Source of the DNA: Planctomycetota bacterium
GTDB taxonomy: Bacteria; Planctomycetota; Brocadiia; JAADGH01
Length of the DNA stretch: 64,000 bases
Assembly: GCA_013152475.1 (NCBI GenBank)
Contig: JAADGH010000061.1
Span: forward strand, 12,440 to 76,439
Reading direction: 5' to 3'
The notes beneath the pieces were generated by a model. The model saw only the letters and a list, made by a program, of their open reading frames with translations, had not been told where the DNA came from and made no database searches. Within the stretch, counting starts at the first letter, position 1, and every line of letters begins with the position of its first letter. The position numbers and the translations under genes were made by a program. Below are positions 9,915-18,243 of the stretch, piece after piece.

Positions 9915-12900
9915 CTATTGGCCCCGCGCCTGGAGCTTCCCCACCGACACAACCAAGGATGGCTCGCCCAGCTTCGTCAGGTCGATGGGTTTGCTGTGGA
10001 TGATGAGCGAGAACCTGCTCTGGGTGACATCCTTGGGACTGAGTTTCGTCCCCCGCATGGACACCAGAAACATGCCGGCGTTCCCGTAGCGGAGGCCGAC
10101 GTACCCCTCCTGCCACGCCGTAAGCATTGCGTTCGACACAGGCAGCAGCGCCATCCCTGCGCTCGATGTGTCGTGGAAGTCCTGCCACAGCGGCGGGTTC
10201 GACATGCTGAAGCCGCGCGGGAGCTCACCGCTCACCGGATCGCCGTTCTTGCTCTCACGGGTCCAGGAGTCGTACTGCCTGCCGTTGAGCACGAACATGT
10301 AGCCGAGCTCGTCCACATCCACCGGCGCGTCCGACCGGTTGCCCACCTTCACCGTCACATCAATCCGCCCGGGCATGGCGATGATGGTTTTTGTCGTCTT
10401 CAGGTCGCCCATCGGCCCTTCCGACTCGATCTTCACCTGCACGTTATTCGCCGAAATGGCGAAGCGGTTCGCCGGGCCGAAGGATGACTTCCGGATGCGC
10501 CCTTTCTCCTGGCTCGTGGCGTAGGTATCCATCTGCACGAGCAGGTCGCTCTCGGAACCGGCCAGGCGAAGATGCCGGAGCGTCCCGGTCATCGAATCGA
10601 ACTCAAAAGAGTAGCCAGGAGAGATGACCTTGACAAGCCGGGAGTCAATCCGCTTCCACGACATCCCCTTCACCGGCTCCGCCCCGCCCCCACAGTAGAG
10701 CAGATGCGCCGTCGCCTTGCCCGCGGGGAGGTCGGACGAGAACGTCACCTCCCCGTCGGCGTACGCAAAAGGCACGGCCTCGCCCGACCCGTTGACCAAA
10801 AGTGATGGGTCGCTTCGCGGAATTTTCGCACGGATGAATGCCGCCGGCAGGGCGCCCCGCTCGTTGCCGATGGCGATCGGCACGCGGGCCATCCATGGGC
10901 CGGCCCTCCATGCCTGCTTGAGGGCGGCCTTGGCTGCGGCATCTGTCGTGGCCTTGCCCACCGTCACCTCGACAGGGATTGTCGTTGTCTCGGACGTTGA
11001 CCCCGCGCGACACGTCGCCAACAGATCGAACTTGCCCACCGCCGCCGCGGTCATCCGGACGGTGTGTTTCGACGGACTCGATAGATCGATGTCGAGGCGC
11101 CTTGGCTCAATGTCTATCCCGTCGCAGGCGAATTCCACCGTCCCTTTGCCGAGCTTCAGATTCGGGATGACCGCCACCTGCACGGGAACCGTCACGGCCA
11201 CAGGCACGGTCCGGTGGAGGGCGGTCAGGACATCCGTATTGAACCCCCACCGCATGAGCGGGGGCGTTAGCTCCTGCCAGGGATTGATGACCTCGCCCTC
11301 GTAGGTCAGACGGAAGTCAACCGGCGGCAGGACGGCGATACCCTGCACACACGAGAGTGCCGTGCCGTTCGCCTGGTCAATTTTGAACGACGTCTTGAGG
11401 AGGTCCTTGACACGCCAGCGATCCAACCCCGCATCCTTCGGCACGGCGACCTCGAATGCCACACTGGCGCGGCGGAAGGGCTCCACATCCAAGAAGCGAT
11501 TGCCTTTCACGGGCTTGACGCGCCACGCCTCCGGAACGGCGAGCGATGCCTCTCCGGAGATGGCCATGTTGGAGAGATTGTCGAGCGTGGCCACGACCTT
11601 GAAGCGCTGCCCCGGCACACATGTCTCCGGGCAAATCATCCCCGGCATCGGCTGCGCCTCCCGTGCAAAAAAAACGAGCGCGGCGACAGGGATCGAGGGG
11701 AGCTCGATCTCAAGCCGGCCGCCGGTCTGCTTGTGCTCCAGCCGCGTGTATTTCCGCGAGCCGGCGGTGATGAGGAAGGCCTCCTTGCACGGCGCGGCCC
11801 GCACGGTCAGCTTCGCTGCGGGGAGGGGGGGGGCGCCAAGGTTCGTCACAAACACCAGCGTGTTCTTGCCCGAGGTCAGGCAGCGGATGTCGCACGAGGC
11901 GCCCTTCGCATCAAGGACCGCTTTGGGTGTGATCCCCGCCCCCTTCTCCAGCGCCCTGGCATAGAGCGGCGCAAGCGGCTTCAGCCACGGGCCCTTCGGC
12001 CAGCGGCCGCTTGGCCGGCATTCGAGAGGACAGTAGAGGATCTTCCCCTTGCCGAGGGACCGGGCGGCCAGGATCGGCACATCGGTTGACGCAACCGCTG
12101 TGAAATCCCTGGACAGATTCGATGGGTACACCTTCATCTTCTCGGGCAGTTCGACCTTCGCTTCTTTCACCGCACGGTTCGTCAGCGCCACCGCTTCCGG
12201 CTCATGAGCGACCCCGATGAGTTTCGCTATCGTCAAATCGTCCTTCTCGTAATCGAGGCCCAGTTCGTTCGCCATGGGGAGCGGGGCGTGTACGATGAGC
12301 GCACCCCCGTTTTTCACGAAATCCTCCACCCGCCTCACTCGCGACGCGGCCAAGACGTTCACTCCGGGAATCACGAGCGCCTTGTACTTCTTCAGATCGC
12401 CGCGATCGATCTGGCGCGGCTCGATGAAATCGACGCCGATGTGGTTGAACGCGAACAGATCGTAGATCGCCTCCATTCGATTGATCGGCGTCCAGTCGCG
12501 TTTCTCTTTTGCGAAACAGAAGAACTGGGACGCAACGGAGTAGAGGATCGCCACCTCGGGCTCGGTCCGGGATTTCAGGATGTGCGGCGCGAGACGCTGG
12601 CACTCGCTCACAAACTCGGCGGCGGCCATTGTCCGCTCCGTGGGCTGGAAGTGGGAGTCGCACAGCCCGTGAATCCCCTGCTCACGCCCGCGCGAACCCG
12701 GCGCCCACCGGAAGTACATGATGGCCCGAATGTCCCGAGCAATCGCCATGAACGACTCGATGCCGATGTCCTTCCCTGTGACCGTTTGCACCCGCTGGTT
12801 CGGCCCGCCGTGGTATTCAAGCAGGATGGCCGGCTTGCCATAAGCCTTTGCCGCGCTGCGGCATACGTCCAACTTGAACCGCAGTTTATTCCAGTGCGGG

Positions 12901-13694
12901 ATGTCGTAGATGTCGTAGGCCAGGTAGTCCGTCTGCCGGGCAAGCTCAAAGTTGTCCCACCCGTGCATGGGCGAGGTGAGATAGAAATTGTCCGAGACGG
13001 GGATCGACTTGCGGACCTTCTTCACCTGCTCCCCGGAGGAGCGGAAGAACTCGGCAAAGTTCCAACACGTAAACTGCCGCCACTCGATCCAATTGGCCAT
13101 GTCCTTCGTCGGGAGATCGCGAGGTGGGGCGATCTCCTCAAACGATTTGTAGCTCGACCGCCAACGTTTGTTGAGTGCGGCAATCGACTTGTGCCGCTGC
13201 TTGAGATAATCGTGGTATCGATCGATGGTCCACTGCGTGTAGTCATAGAATTCAGGCCAGGAGTGATAGCCAAACTCATTCCCGATCTTGCACGCAAAGA
13301 TATTCTCCGGCTTCTCAACCTTGCCGATGATCTCCTGAACACGCCCGGACCACCATTCTCGAAATGCGGGATAGTTGAAATTGTGTTGGAGGAAGAGGCC
13401 GACCTTGCTGACCTTCATCCCCGTGTTGGCGATCAGCTCCTTCCGCACATCGCGCGGCATCCCCCACCACCCGCAACTCGCCACAAGAAACATGTTGTTT
13501 TTCGTGGCATACTCCTTTGTGCTCTCGCGGTAGGGAATCGCGGTGAAGCGCCCCAGCGAATAGCTCTCCAGGTCGCGCCCGAACCACGCGCCGATGGGGT
13601 ACGCGCGGGTGTCGAGCGTGAGTTTCTCCTCCGCAAGAAGAGCGCCACCCAAGCACAGCAACAGGGCCAGGCAAATGTGCTTATTCCGAGGCAT
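9915..13694 (-). CDS. Secreted GH42-like beta-galactosidase-type glycoside hydrolase, very large
   Basis: A 1259-residue exported enzyme. After a signal peptide (HICLALLLCLGGALLAEE) comes a TIM barrel with KIGNE (acid/base candidate Glu140) and AILLEYHGG (nucleophile candidate Glu293), the clan GH-A arrangement seen in GH42. A Rossmann-like trimerisation/GATase1 domain follows (~380-560, VAILYSVASQFF to ILYCPLECRPSG), and then ~600 residues of beta-rich modules. I chose ATG 13694, which has CGGAG seven bases upstream and gives a clean signal peptide. It overlaps the end of the upstream lipoprotein gene by 14 bases, so the two are one operon. The likely role is releasing beta-linked galactose or related sugars outside the cytoplasm; substrate is an inference. 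Confidence 0.8.
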   Translation of the reverse strand: MPRNKHICLALLLCLGGALLAEEKLTLDTRAYPIGAWFGRDLESYSLGRFTAIPYRESTKEYATKNNMFLVASCGWWGMPRDVRKELIANTGMKVSKVGLFLQHNFNYPAFREWWSGRVQEIIGKVEKPENIFACKIGNEFGYHSWPEFYDYTQWTIDRYHDYLKQRHKSIAALNKRWRSSYKSFEEIAPPRDLPTKDMANWIEWRQFTCWNFAEFFRSSGEQVKKVRKSIPVSDNFYLTSPMHGWDNFELARQTDYLAYDIYDIPHWNKLRFKLDVCRSAAKAYGKPAILLEYHGGPNQRVQTVTGKDIGIESFMAIARDIRAIMYFRWAPGSRGREQGIHGLCDSHFQPTERTMAAAEFVSECQRLAPHILKSRTEPEVAILYSVASQFFCFAKEKRDWTPINRMEAIYDLFAFNHIGVDFIEPRQIDRGDLKKYKALVIPGVNVLAASRVRRVEDFVKNGGALIVHAPLPMANELGLDYEKDDLTIAKLIGVAHEPEAVALTNRAVKEAKVELPEKMKVYPSNLSRDFTAVASTDVPILAARSLGKGKILYCPLECRPSGRWPKGPWLKPLAPLYARALEKGAGITPKAVLDAKGASCDIRCLTSGKNTLVFVTNLGAPPLPAAKLTVRAAPCKEAFLITAGSRKYTRLEHKQTGGRLEIELPSIPVAALVFFAREAQPMPGMICPETCVPGQRFKVVATLDNLSNMAISGEASLAVPEAWRVKPVKGNRFLDVEPFRRASVAFEVAVPKDAGLDRWRVKDLLKTSFKIDQANGTALSCVQGIAVLPPVDFRLTYEGEVINPWQELTPPLMRWGFNTDVLTALHRTVPVAVTVPVQVAVIPNLKLGKGTVEFACDGIDIEPRRLDIDLSSPSKHTVRMTAAAVGKFDLLATCRAGSTSETTTIPVEVTVGKATTDAAAKAALKQAWRAGPWMARVPIAIGNERGALPAAFIRAKIPRSDPSLLVNGSGEAVPFAYADGEVTFSSDLPAGKATAHLLYCGGGAEPVKGMSWKRIDSRLVKVISPGYSFEFDSMTGTLRHLRLAGSESDLLVQMDTYATSQEKGRIRKSSFGPANRFAISANNVQVKIESEGPMGDLKTTKTIIAMPGRIDVTVKVGNRSDAPVDVDELGYMFVLNGRQYDSWTRESKNGDPVSGELPRGFSMSNPPLWQDFHDTSSAGMALLPVSNAMLTAWQEGYVGLRYGNAGMFLVSMRGTKLSPKDVTQSRFSLIIHSKPIDLTKLGEPSLVVSVGKLQARGQ

Positions 13695-14751
13695 TCTGAA
13701 TCTCCGAAAGCTTGATGTTATCAATTGCGATGGCTCCCTTGCCCCGAATTCCGAACACGAGATGATAGTCCGGAAAATCGCCGAGCGTTACGATCGCCTG
13801 CCGCGCACCCGACATACCCGCCGCATCGCGCCAGCGCTGCCAGCCCACATCGTGCTCGATGCCGGCCGGCGTGCGCAGCATGAAGTAGTAGAAATCGGTC
13901 TCGGTCTTGAGCGAGGCGAGGACCTTGTAGTCGAAGGAGACGAGGTACGTGCCCCCGGGCTTGAGTTTGATCCCCTTCGGGTTGGTTTCCAGGAACTGGT
14001 GCCACTGCCCATCGCTTTCTCTCGAATCGCCCATGACAGATGCCCCGCCCGATACGATCTCCGGTTTTGCTTTGGTGATTTTTGCCTCTTCCGACAACTG
14101 CCAGCGGTTCGATACGCCGCCCTCGAAGTCCTCTTCAAGCACCGGCGTCGACTTCAGATCGAAAGGCGTCGCGTCGGTGGCAAAAGTATTGGCCAACGCC
14201 GGCTTATCGAAGATGCCAACGTAGAACACAAATTCCCGGCCTGTTGGCAAATCGGCAGAGCAAGAGACGTAGAAGCCCAGGTAAGAGATGTTGTCCCTGT
14301 ATTTCTTTTCCGGCCGCAGAGGGACCTCGATCTCGGTCCACTGCCGAGCGGGAAGCGGTTTCTCATTCCTCAGCAGCGCCGCTTCGTAAACGCTGTGGTT
14401 GGTATTCGGCACATCGGGGTCCACGATCTTCAGGTGGAGGCCCCCAAACGTCTGCTCGGGATAGATGTAGAGATACATCGTGTCATGCGCCGACCAGTCG
14501 AGGTTCGGCAGCGGTCGGAGGCGGTAGTCGATCCAATCCCGCGCCTTGTTCTTCTTGAGAACGAAAGTCATCTTGAGCGAGTATTTCTCCGGAATTCCCG
14601 GCGCGGGGGCAACCTCGCCCCAGCACGCACCGTTCTTGTGGTCCTCGCCGAACCAGAAATCGACCGCCGCCGGATCGATGACCTGTGGCTCCTTTACATC
14701 AGGCGCACACCCCGCAACGATGAGCACCAAAAGAAATAAAACTCGTCGCAT
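13681..14751 (-). CDS. Lipoprotein with two jelly-roll (carbohydrate-binding-like) domains
   Basis: A 356-residue lipoprotein. MRRVLFLLVLIVAGCAP is a signal peptide with lipobox VAGC (Cys15). Two beta domains follow, each closing with a CBM-like strand: residues ~25-190 (DTMYLYIYPEQTFGG, FVFYVGIFDKP) and ~200-350 (EEDFEGGVSNRWQLS to IAIDNIKLSE). No catalytic motif is visible, so it may capture or present glycan at the surface for the GH42-like enzyme encoded next, whose start lies inside its 3' end. ATG 14751 is preceded by GGAGAGG; a longer ATG upstream would hide the lipoprotein signal. Promoter at 14795-14823. Confidence 0.75.
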   Translation of the reverse strand: MRRVLFLLVLIVAGCAPDVKEPQVIDPAAVDFWFGEDHKNGACWGEVAPAPGIPEKYSLKMTFVLKKNKARDWIDYRLRPLPNLDWSAHDTMYLYIYPEQTFGGLHLKIVDPDVPNTNHSVYEAALLRNEKPLPARQWTEIEVPLRPEKKYRDNISYLGFYVSCSADLPTGREFVFYVGIFDKPALANTFATDATPFDLKSTPVLEEDFEGGVSNRWQLSEEAKITKAKPEIVSGGASVMGDSRESDGQWHQFLETNPKGIKLKPGGTYLVSFDYKVLASLKTETDFYYFMLRTPAGIEHDVGWQRWRDAAGMSGARQAIVTLGDFPDYHLVFGIRGKGAIAIDNIKLSEIQNASE

Positions 14752-14794
14752 TATTCCTCTCCAACTCAAAAGCCTGTGCGAGCATCCAGCGCCA

Positions 14795-14823
14795 CTATTA
14801 GCATGGGCCGGAAATGTGGTCAA
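14795..14823 (-). promoter_or_regulatory. Sigma70-type promoter for the lipoprotein/GH42-like operon
   Basis: Minus strand: TTGACC (14823-14818), 17-base spacer, TAATAG (14800-14795). It is divergent from the plus-strand promoter at 14887-14914. Confidence 0.6.
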
Positions 14824-14886
14824 GGAAAAGTTCTCCAGGAGTCTTCTCATGGATCAGCAAGGGATCGAGATGTTCTGGTTACTGGG

Positions 14887-14914
14887 TTGACGCGGCTCTG
14901 GAGGATGGTAGAAT
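14887..14914 (+). promoter_or_regulatory. Sigma70-type promoter for the TIM-barrel/sulfatase-like pair
   Basis: TTGACG (14887-14892), 16-base spacer, TAGAAT (14909-14914), ~40 bases before ATG 14955. Confidence 0.6.
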
Positions 14915-14954
14915 TGCTGGCGTTGCCACGCCGAACGCAGAAGGGAATGGTGTC

Positions 14955-16625
14955 ATGGATAAACGCTTGTGTACCGTCCTGCTTGTTTTCTTGGCCTGCT
15001 TGAGCTGCGGCGATATCCTCGCAGATGGCGCCTTGGTGGTCCTCGATGGCGAGGACTGGACGTTTCCCGCCGGCACGCCTGATTCTGCGCACGGGGGATT
15101 GCGCAACCTGGGGTTCCGGTTCGTCGACCCCAAGGCGCCGCTCCTGAAATCCAGCCTGGTCATTGTCTGGTGGGGCAATAAGATGAACCCGAAGCCGGGC
15201 GTCTTCGATTTTTCATCCGTTGACGAGAAGCTCGCCTCGCTCGCGGCCGCCGGCAAGCGGGGTGGGCTTTATGTCGTCAACTGGAGCACGAAGTCCGTCC
15301 CCGACTGGGTCGATATCCCCCGCACGCATCCCATGGTCAACCCCTTCCAGGAACCGTTCAAGAGGGCCTACAAGGAGTTGATTGCCGCGCTCGGCAAGCG
15401 CTACGCGAACGACCCCCGCGTCGAGGACGTCCGCATGTGCACCTTTACATCCGGCGAGACGCTCTGGATTCCCAAGCTGGACAAGGAGCGCTACGGCTGC
15501 GAACCGACGGGCAAAGAGATCGGCGACTATATCAAGGAGATCGTGGCCGCGTACGAAGCGGCCTTTCCTTTCGAGAAGCTCGTGTTCCACGTGGCCAACG
15601 TGGGGAACTACTTCGCCGAGCAATGGCGACTGCGCGGTGGGGCGTTGAGCAACGGCGGGATCGCCGGCTGGTGGATGAAGACCTTCCCCTGCGGTGGCCG
15701 CTACGATCCTCTTCAACAGAAACTGATCCCGGCCTATCCCCCACTCGTGATGATACCGGAGTTTGAGGGAAGGGAATGCTACGGCAAAGGAAAAGTGAAT
15801 TACGAGACATTCCGGTTTTATCTGCTTTGGGCGGCCGCGCTTCACTGCAAGTATCTTTCCATGAACCCGAATGTGCTCTCTGAAGGAAAGAAGGAATACG
15901 AAAGGTCCTTCTACGGCAGGCAGAAGGACTTCGTGCATGAGCCATATTTCACGCCGCTCTGCCGATGGGCGAACAAGAACCTTGGCACGCGGGTCGAGGA
16001 CGCGCCTGAGGCCTTCGCCGCCTTGACGCAGGCGCATCCCACACTCGATGCCGAGTATCTCTCTCTCCGGCGCGAGCCCGATTGGCCCATCGCAAAGTGC
16101 ATCGGCGCCGTCTGCGCGCCCGGCCGCCTGCCTCCCGACTGGAAGCGACGCAGGTTCTGCGTGAACAATGTGGAGCGATTTCTCTACGAGGACATCGTCC
16201 TCGACGGATCGGTTCCCCGTGAGGAGGCGAAGCTTCTCGGCCACGGGAAGGGACAGGCGGGAAACACGATTCTCGTCTCCCGTCGCACCGACCATGCGAA
16301 AGGCAGGGACTACCTGTGCTTCGACATCGACGACCGCTTCATCTTCGACAAGGCGCTGCCCGTCCAGATTCGAGTGAGTTACGTGGACCGGGGGCGCGCC
16401 TCGTGGCGGATCGAGTATGACGGCGGCGGGCCCGATAAGATTCTGAAGACGGCTGAGGTCACCAACACCGACTCCGGCGCGATCAAGACAGCGGTCTTCA
16501 CGGTCCGGGACGGGCGCTTCGGCAACAATCTGCCGGGGATGATCGACTTCAGGATCCACAACGGGGGCAAGGAAGATATCACCGTGCGCCTGGTCCGCGT
16601 GGTCAGGCTGCCCGCATCGCAATAG
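14955..16625 (+). CDS. Secreted TIM-barrel glycosidase-like protein, family not assigned
   Basis: A 556-residue exported protein. ATG 14955 has AGAAGGG upstream and gives a signal peptide (LCTVLLVFLACLSCGDILADG, possibly lipoprotein-like). Residues ~40-340 alternate strands and helices like a GH barrel: VIVWWGNKMNPKPGVFDF resembles the beta1-beta2 region of GH42-type enzymes, and SGETLW and MIPEFEGRE hold the best acidic candidates. The last ~170 residues form a beta domain ending in VRLVRVVRLP. I cannot name the family. The sulfatase-like gene begins 34 bases after its stop behind an AGGAGG site, so the two are likely co-transcribed. Confidence 0.65.
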   Translation: MDKRLCTVLLVFLACLSCGDILADGALVVLDGEDWTFPAGTPDSAHGGLRNLGFRFVDPKAPLLKSSLVIVWWGNKMNPKPGVFDFSSVDEKLASLAAAGKRGGLYVVNWSTKSVPDWVDIPRTHPMVNPFQEPFKRAYKELIAALGKRYANDPRVEDVRMCTFTSGETLWIPKLDKERYGCEPTGKEIGDYIKEIVAAYEAAFPFEKLVFHVANVGNYFAEQWRLRGGALSNGGIAGWWMKTFPCGGRYDPLQQKLIPAYPPLVMIPEFEGRECYGKGKVNYETFRFYLLWAAALHCKYLSMNPNVLSEGKKEYERSFYGRQKDFVHEPYFTPLCRWANKNLGTRVEDAPEAFAALTQAHPTLDAEYLSLRREPDWPIAKCIGAVCAPGRLPPDWKRRRFCVNNVERFLYEDIVLDGSVPREEAKLLGHGKGQAGNTILVSRRTDHAKGRDYLCFDIDDRFIFDKALPVQIRVSYVDRGRASWRIEYDGGGPDKILKTAEVTNTDSGAIKTAVFTVRDGRFGNNLPGMIDFRIHNGGKEDITVRLVRVVRLPASQ

Positions 16626-16659
16626 GAGAGTAGGACACGAGAACAGGAGGTATCCCAAG

Positions 16660-18066
16660 ATGAACTTTGTGCTGATTTGCCTGGACACGTTCCGCGCCGA
16701 CTGCGTCGCGGCGCTGGGACGCAATGACGTCATTCAAACACCGAACCTGGACAAGTTCGCCCGGGAGGGCGTCATCTTCGACAACGCCTTCGGCGAGGGC
16801 CAGCCGACCATCGAGTACCGCCGGGCGCTCGTCACCGGCATGCGCACCTTCCCGTGGCGCTTCGATTACGACACGCGCGGCCTCTGGCCGAACGGGCGCG
16901 GCTGGCACAAAATCTGCCCGGAGTATGATACCCTCTCGGAGATCCTCATCGAGAAAGGCTACACCACCGGCTTCTACTCCGACACCTACCACATGTTCAA
17001 GCCCACGCAGAACTTCACCCGCGGCTTCACCTCCTGGGAGTTCGTCCGCGGGCAGGAGTCGGACAACTACCGCAGCGGCCCGCTCGACGCCATCGACATC
17101 GACAAGTACAGGCGCCCCGGCACGCCGGTTAATGGCATCCTCGTCCAGTACCTCCTCAACATGCAGGACCGCAAGACGGAGGACGACTGGACCTCGGCGC
17201 AGGTCTTCCGGAAGGCGATCCAGTTCGTCGAGGACAACAAGGCCAGCACGCCGTTCTTTCTGTGGGTCGATAGCTTCGACCCCCACGAGCCCTGGGACCC
17301 GCCGACGCGCTTCGCCGATCAGTACGACCCCGACTGGGACGAGCCGTGGGAGCCGATCCATGGATGGGGAAACGCCGACGACAAACTCAAGGCCCGGGCC
17401 AGGGCGCTCTACTACGGCGAGTGCACCTTCGTGGACCTGTGGGTCGGGCGGCTGTTGGACAAGTTGGACGAGGTCGGCGTCGGCGACGACACGCTGGTCG
17501 TCATCACCTCCGACCACGGCACGGAGCTTTGGGACCACGATGCCGTCGGAAAGGGCGCGCACCGCTGCCGGTATCGCCACAATAACGAATTTCTTTTCCT
17601 CCTGCGCATGCCGAAGAAGCATTACGCTGGCAGGCGCGTGCAGGGGTTCGTCCAGAACCACGACATTCTGCCCACGGCCATGGCCGTCATGAGCATCGAC
17701 CACATCCCCGTGGACGGCGAGAACCTCCTGCCGCTGATCACGGGCGAGAAGGAGAGCGTGCGCGACCACTGCATCACGGGATGGGCCAGCCACGCCTCAG
17801 TGCGAACGCATGAGTTCAACTGGTCCACCGATTTCGAGGCAAAGGGACCTGAGGAGTACCTTTTCAAGCTGGACGACGACCCCGGCGAGATGACAAATGT
17901 TGCGGCGGAGCAGCCGGAGATCTGCGCCGAGTATCGGTCCAAGTTGGAGGACTATCTCGGCCAGGAGCTCCCGGCTAAGCTGGACGACAGGATCTACCCG
18001 ACCGAAGCGCCGATCCGTGTATGGATGAAGCAAGCGCCGTGCTGCGGGCGGTTCAGGAAGGAGTAG
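16660..18066 (+). CDS. Sulfatase-family (alkaline phosphatase superfamily) enzyme with Thr at the formylglycine position
   Basis: A 468-residue member of PF00884. The usual metal-site elements are present: LDTFRAD (~8-13), TPNLDKFAREGVIFDNAF (~27-44), DPHEPWDPP, ITSDHGTELWDH and GKGAHR. The motif that is normally C/S-x-P-x-R...TG reads T-I-E-Y-R-R-A-L-V-T-G (residues 50-60): Thr50 stands where Cys or Ser would become formylglycine, while Arg54 and TG are kept. Known sulfatases need formylglycine, so this protein may be a phosphodiesterase or phosphotransferase using Thr, or be inactive. It has no signal peptide and so probably acts in the cytosol, unlike its exported neighbours. AGGAGG precedes the ATG. 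Confidence 0.82.
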   Translation: MNFVLICLDTFRADCVAALGRNDVIQTPNLDKFAREGVIFDNAFGEGQPTIEYRRALVTGMRTFPWRFDYDTRGLWPNGRGWHKICPEYDTLSEILIEKGYTTGFYSDTYHMFKPTQNFTRGFTSWEFVRGQESDNYRSGPLDAIDIDKYRRPGTPVNGILVQYLLNMQDRKTEDDWTSAQVFRKAIQFVEDNKASTPFFLWVDSFDPHEPWDPPTRFADQYDPDWDEPWEPIHGWGNADDKLKARARALYYGECTFVDLWVGRLLDKLDEVGVGDDTLVVITSDHGTELWDHDAVGKGAHRCRYRHNNEFLFLLRMPKKHYAGRRVQGFVQNHDILPTAMAVMSIDHIPVDGENLLPLITGEKESVRDHCITGWASHASVRTHEFNWSTDFEAKGPEEYLFKLDDDPGEMTNVAAEQPEICAEYRSKLEDYLGQELPAKLDDRIYPTEAPIRVWMKQAPCCGRFRKE

Positions 18067-18108
18067 TTCCTGCTGCGGAAAGACACGCTCAAACTCGTTT
18101 GAGCGTGT
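18064..18108. repeat. Dispersed palindrome with CGCTCAAAC / GTTTGAGCG arms, copy 1
   Basis: It begins at the sulfatase-like stop codon. ACACGCTCAAAC (18083-18094) and GTTTGAGCGTGT (18097-18108) are perfect 12-base inverted arms two bases apart. A shared upstream piece TAGTTCC-GCTGCGGA also occurs with copy 2 at 47208-47263. No T-run follows, so it is not a classic terminator. Confidence 0.7.
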
Positions 18109-18154
18109 GAGTCAGGTGACACAAAGGAGTCAGGGCGCCGCACCTCGCCACAAT

Positions 18155-18204
18155 GTAGAAGCGGCATCTTGCCGTTTCATGAAGAGCCTGGAAGGCTCTT
18201 CTAC
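18155..18204. repeat. Compound palindrome GTAGAAG...CTTCTAC with two inner hairpins
   Basis: Outer ends GTAGAAG (18155-18161) and CTTCTAC (18198-18204) enclose CGGCA-tct-TGCCG (18162-18174) and GAAGAGCCTggaAGGCTCTTC (18181-18201). It lies in the 5' region of the next gene, 40 bases before its start. The form is that of a small non-coding repetitive element. Confidence 0.65.
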
Positions 18205-18243
18205 TTTGGCGGGTGTGCGGATGACGTGGAACAAGGGAATCGT

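Noticed and set aside
12204-13715. Plus-strand frame opposite the GH42-like gene
   Set aside because: Antisense shadow; no signal peptide or domain.
15213-16733. Minus-strand frame opposite the TIM-barrel gene
   Set aside because: Antisense shadow of an exported protein with signal peptide and ribosome site.
18155-18204. Transcription terminator between the sulfatase-like and SGNH-glycosidase genes
   Set aside because: The hairpins are strong but followed by TACTTTGG rather than a U-run, and the element lies in the leader of the next gene; kept as a repeat.
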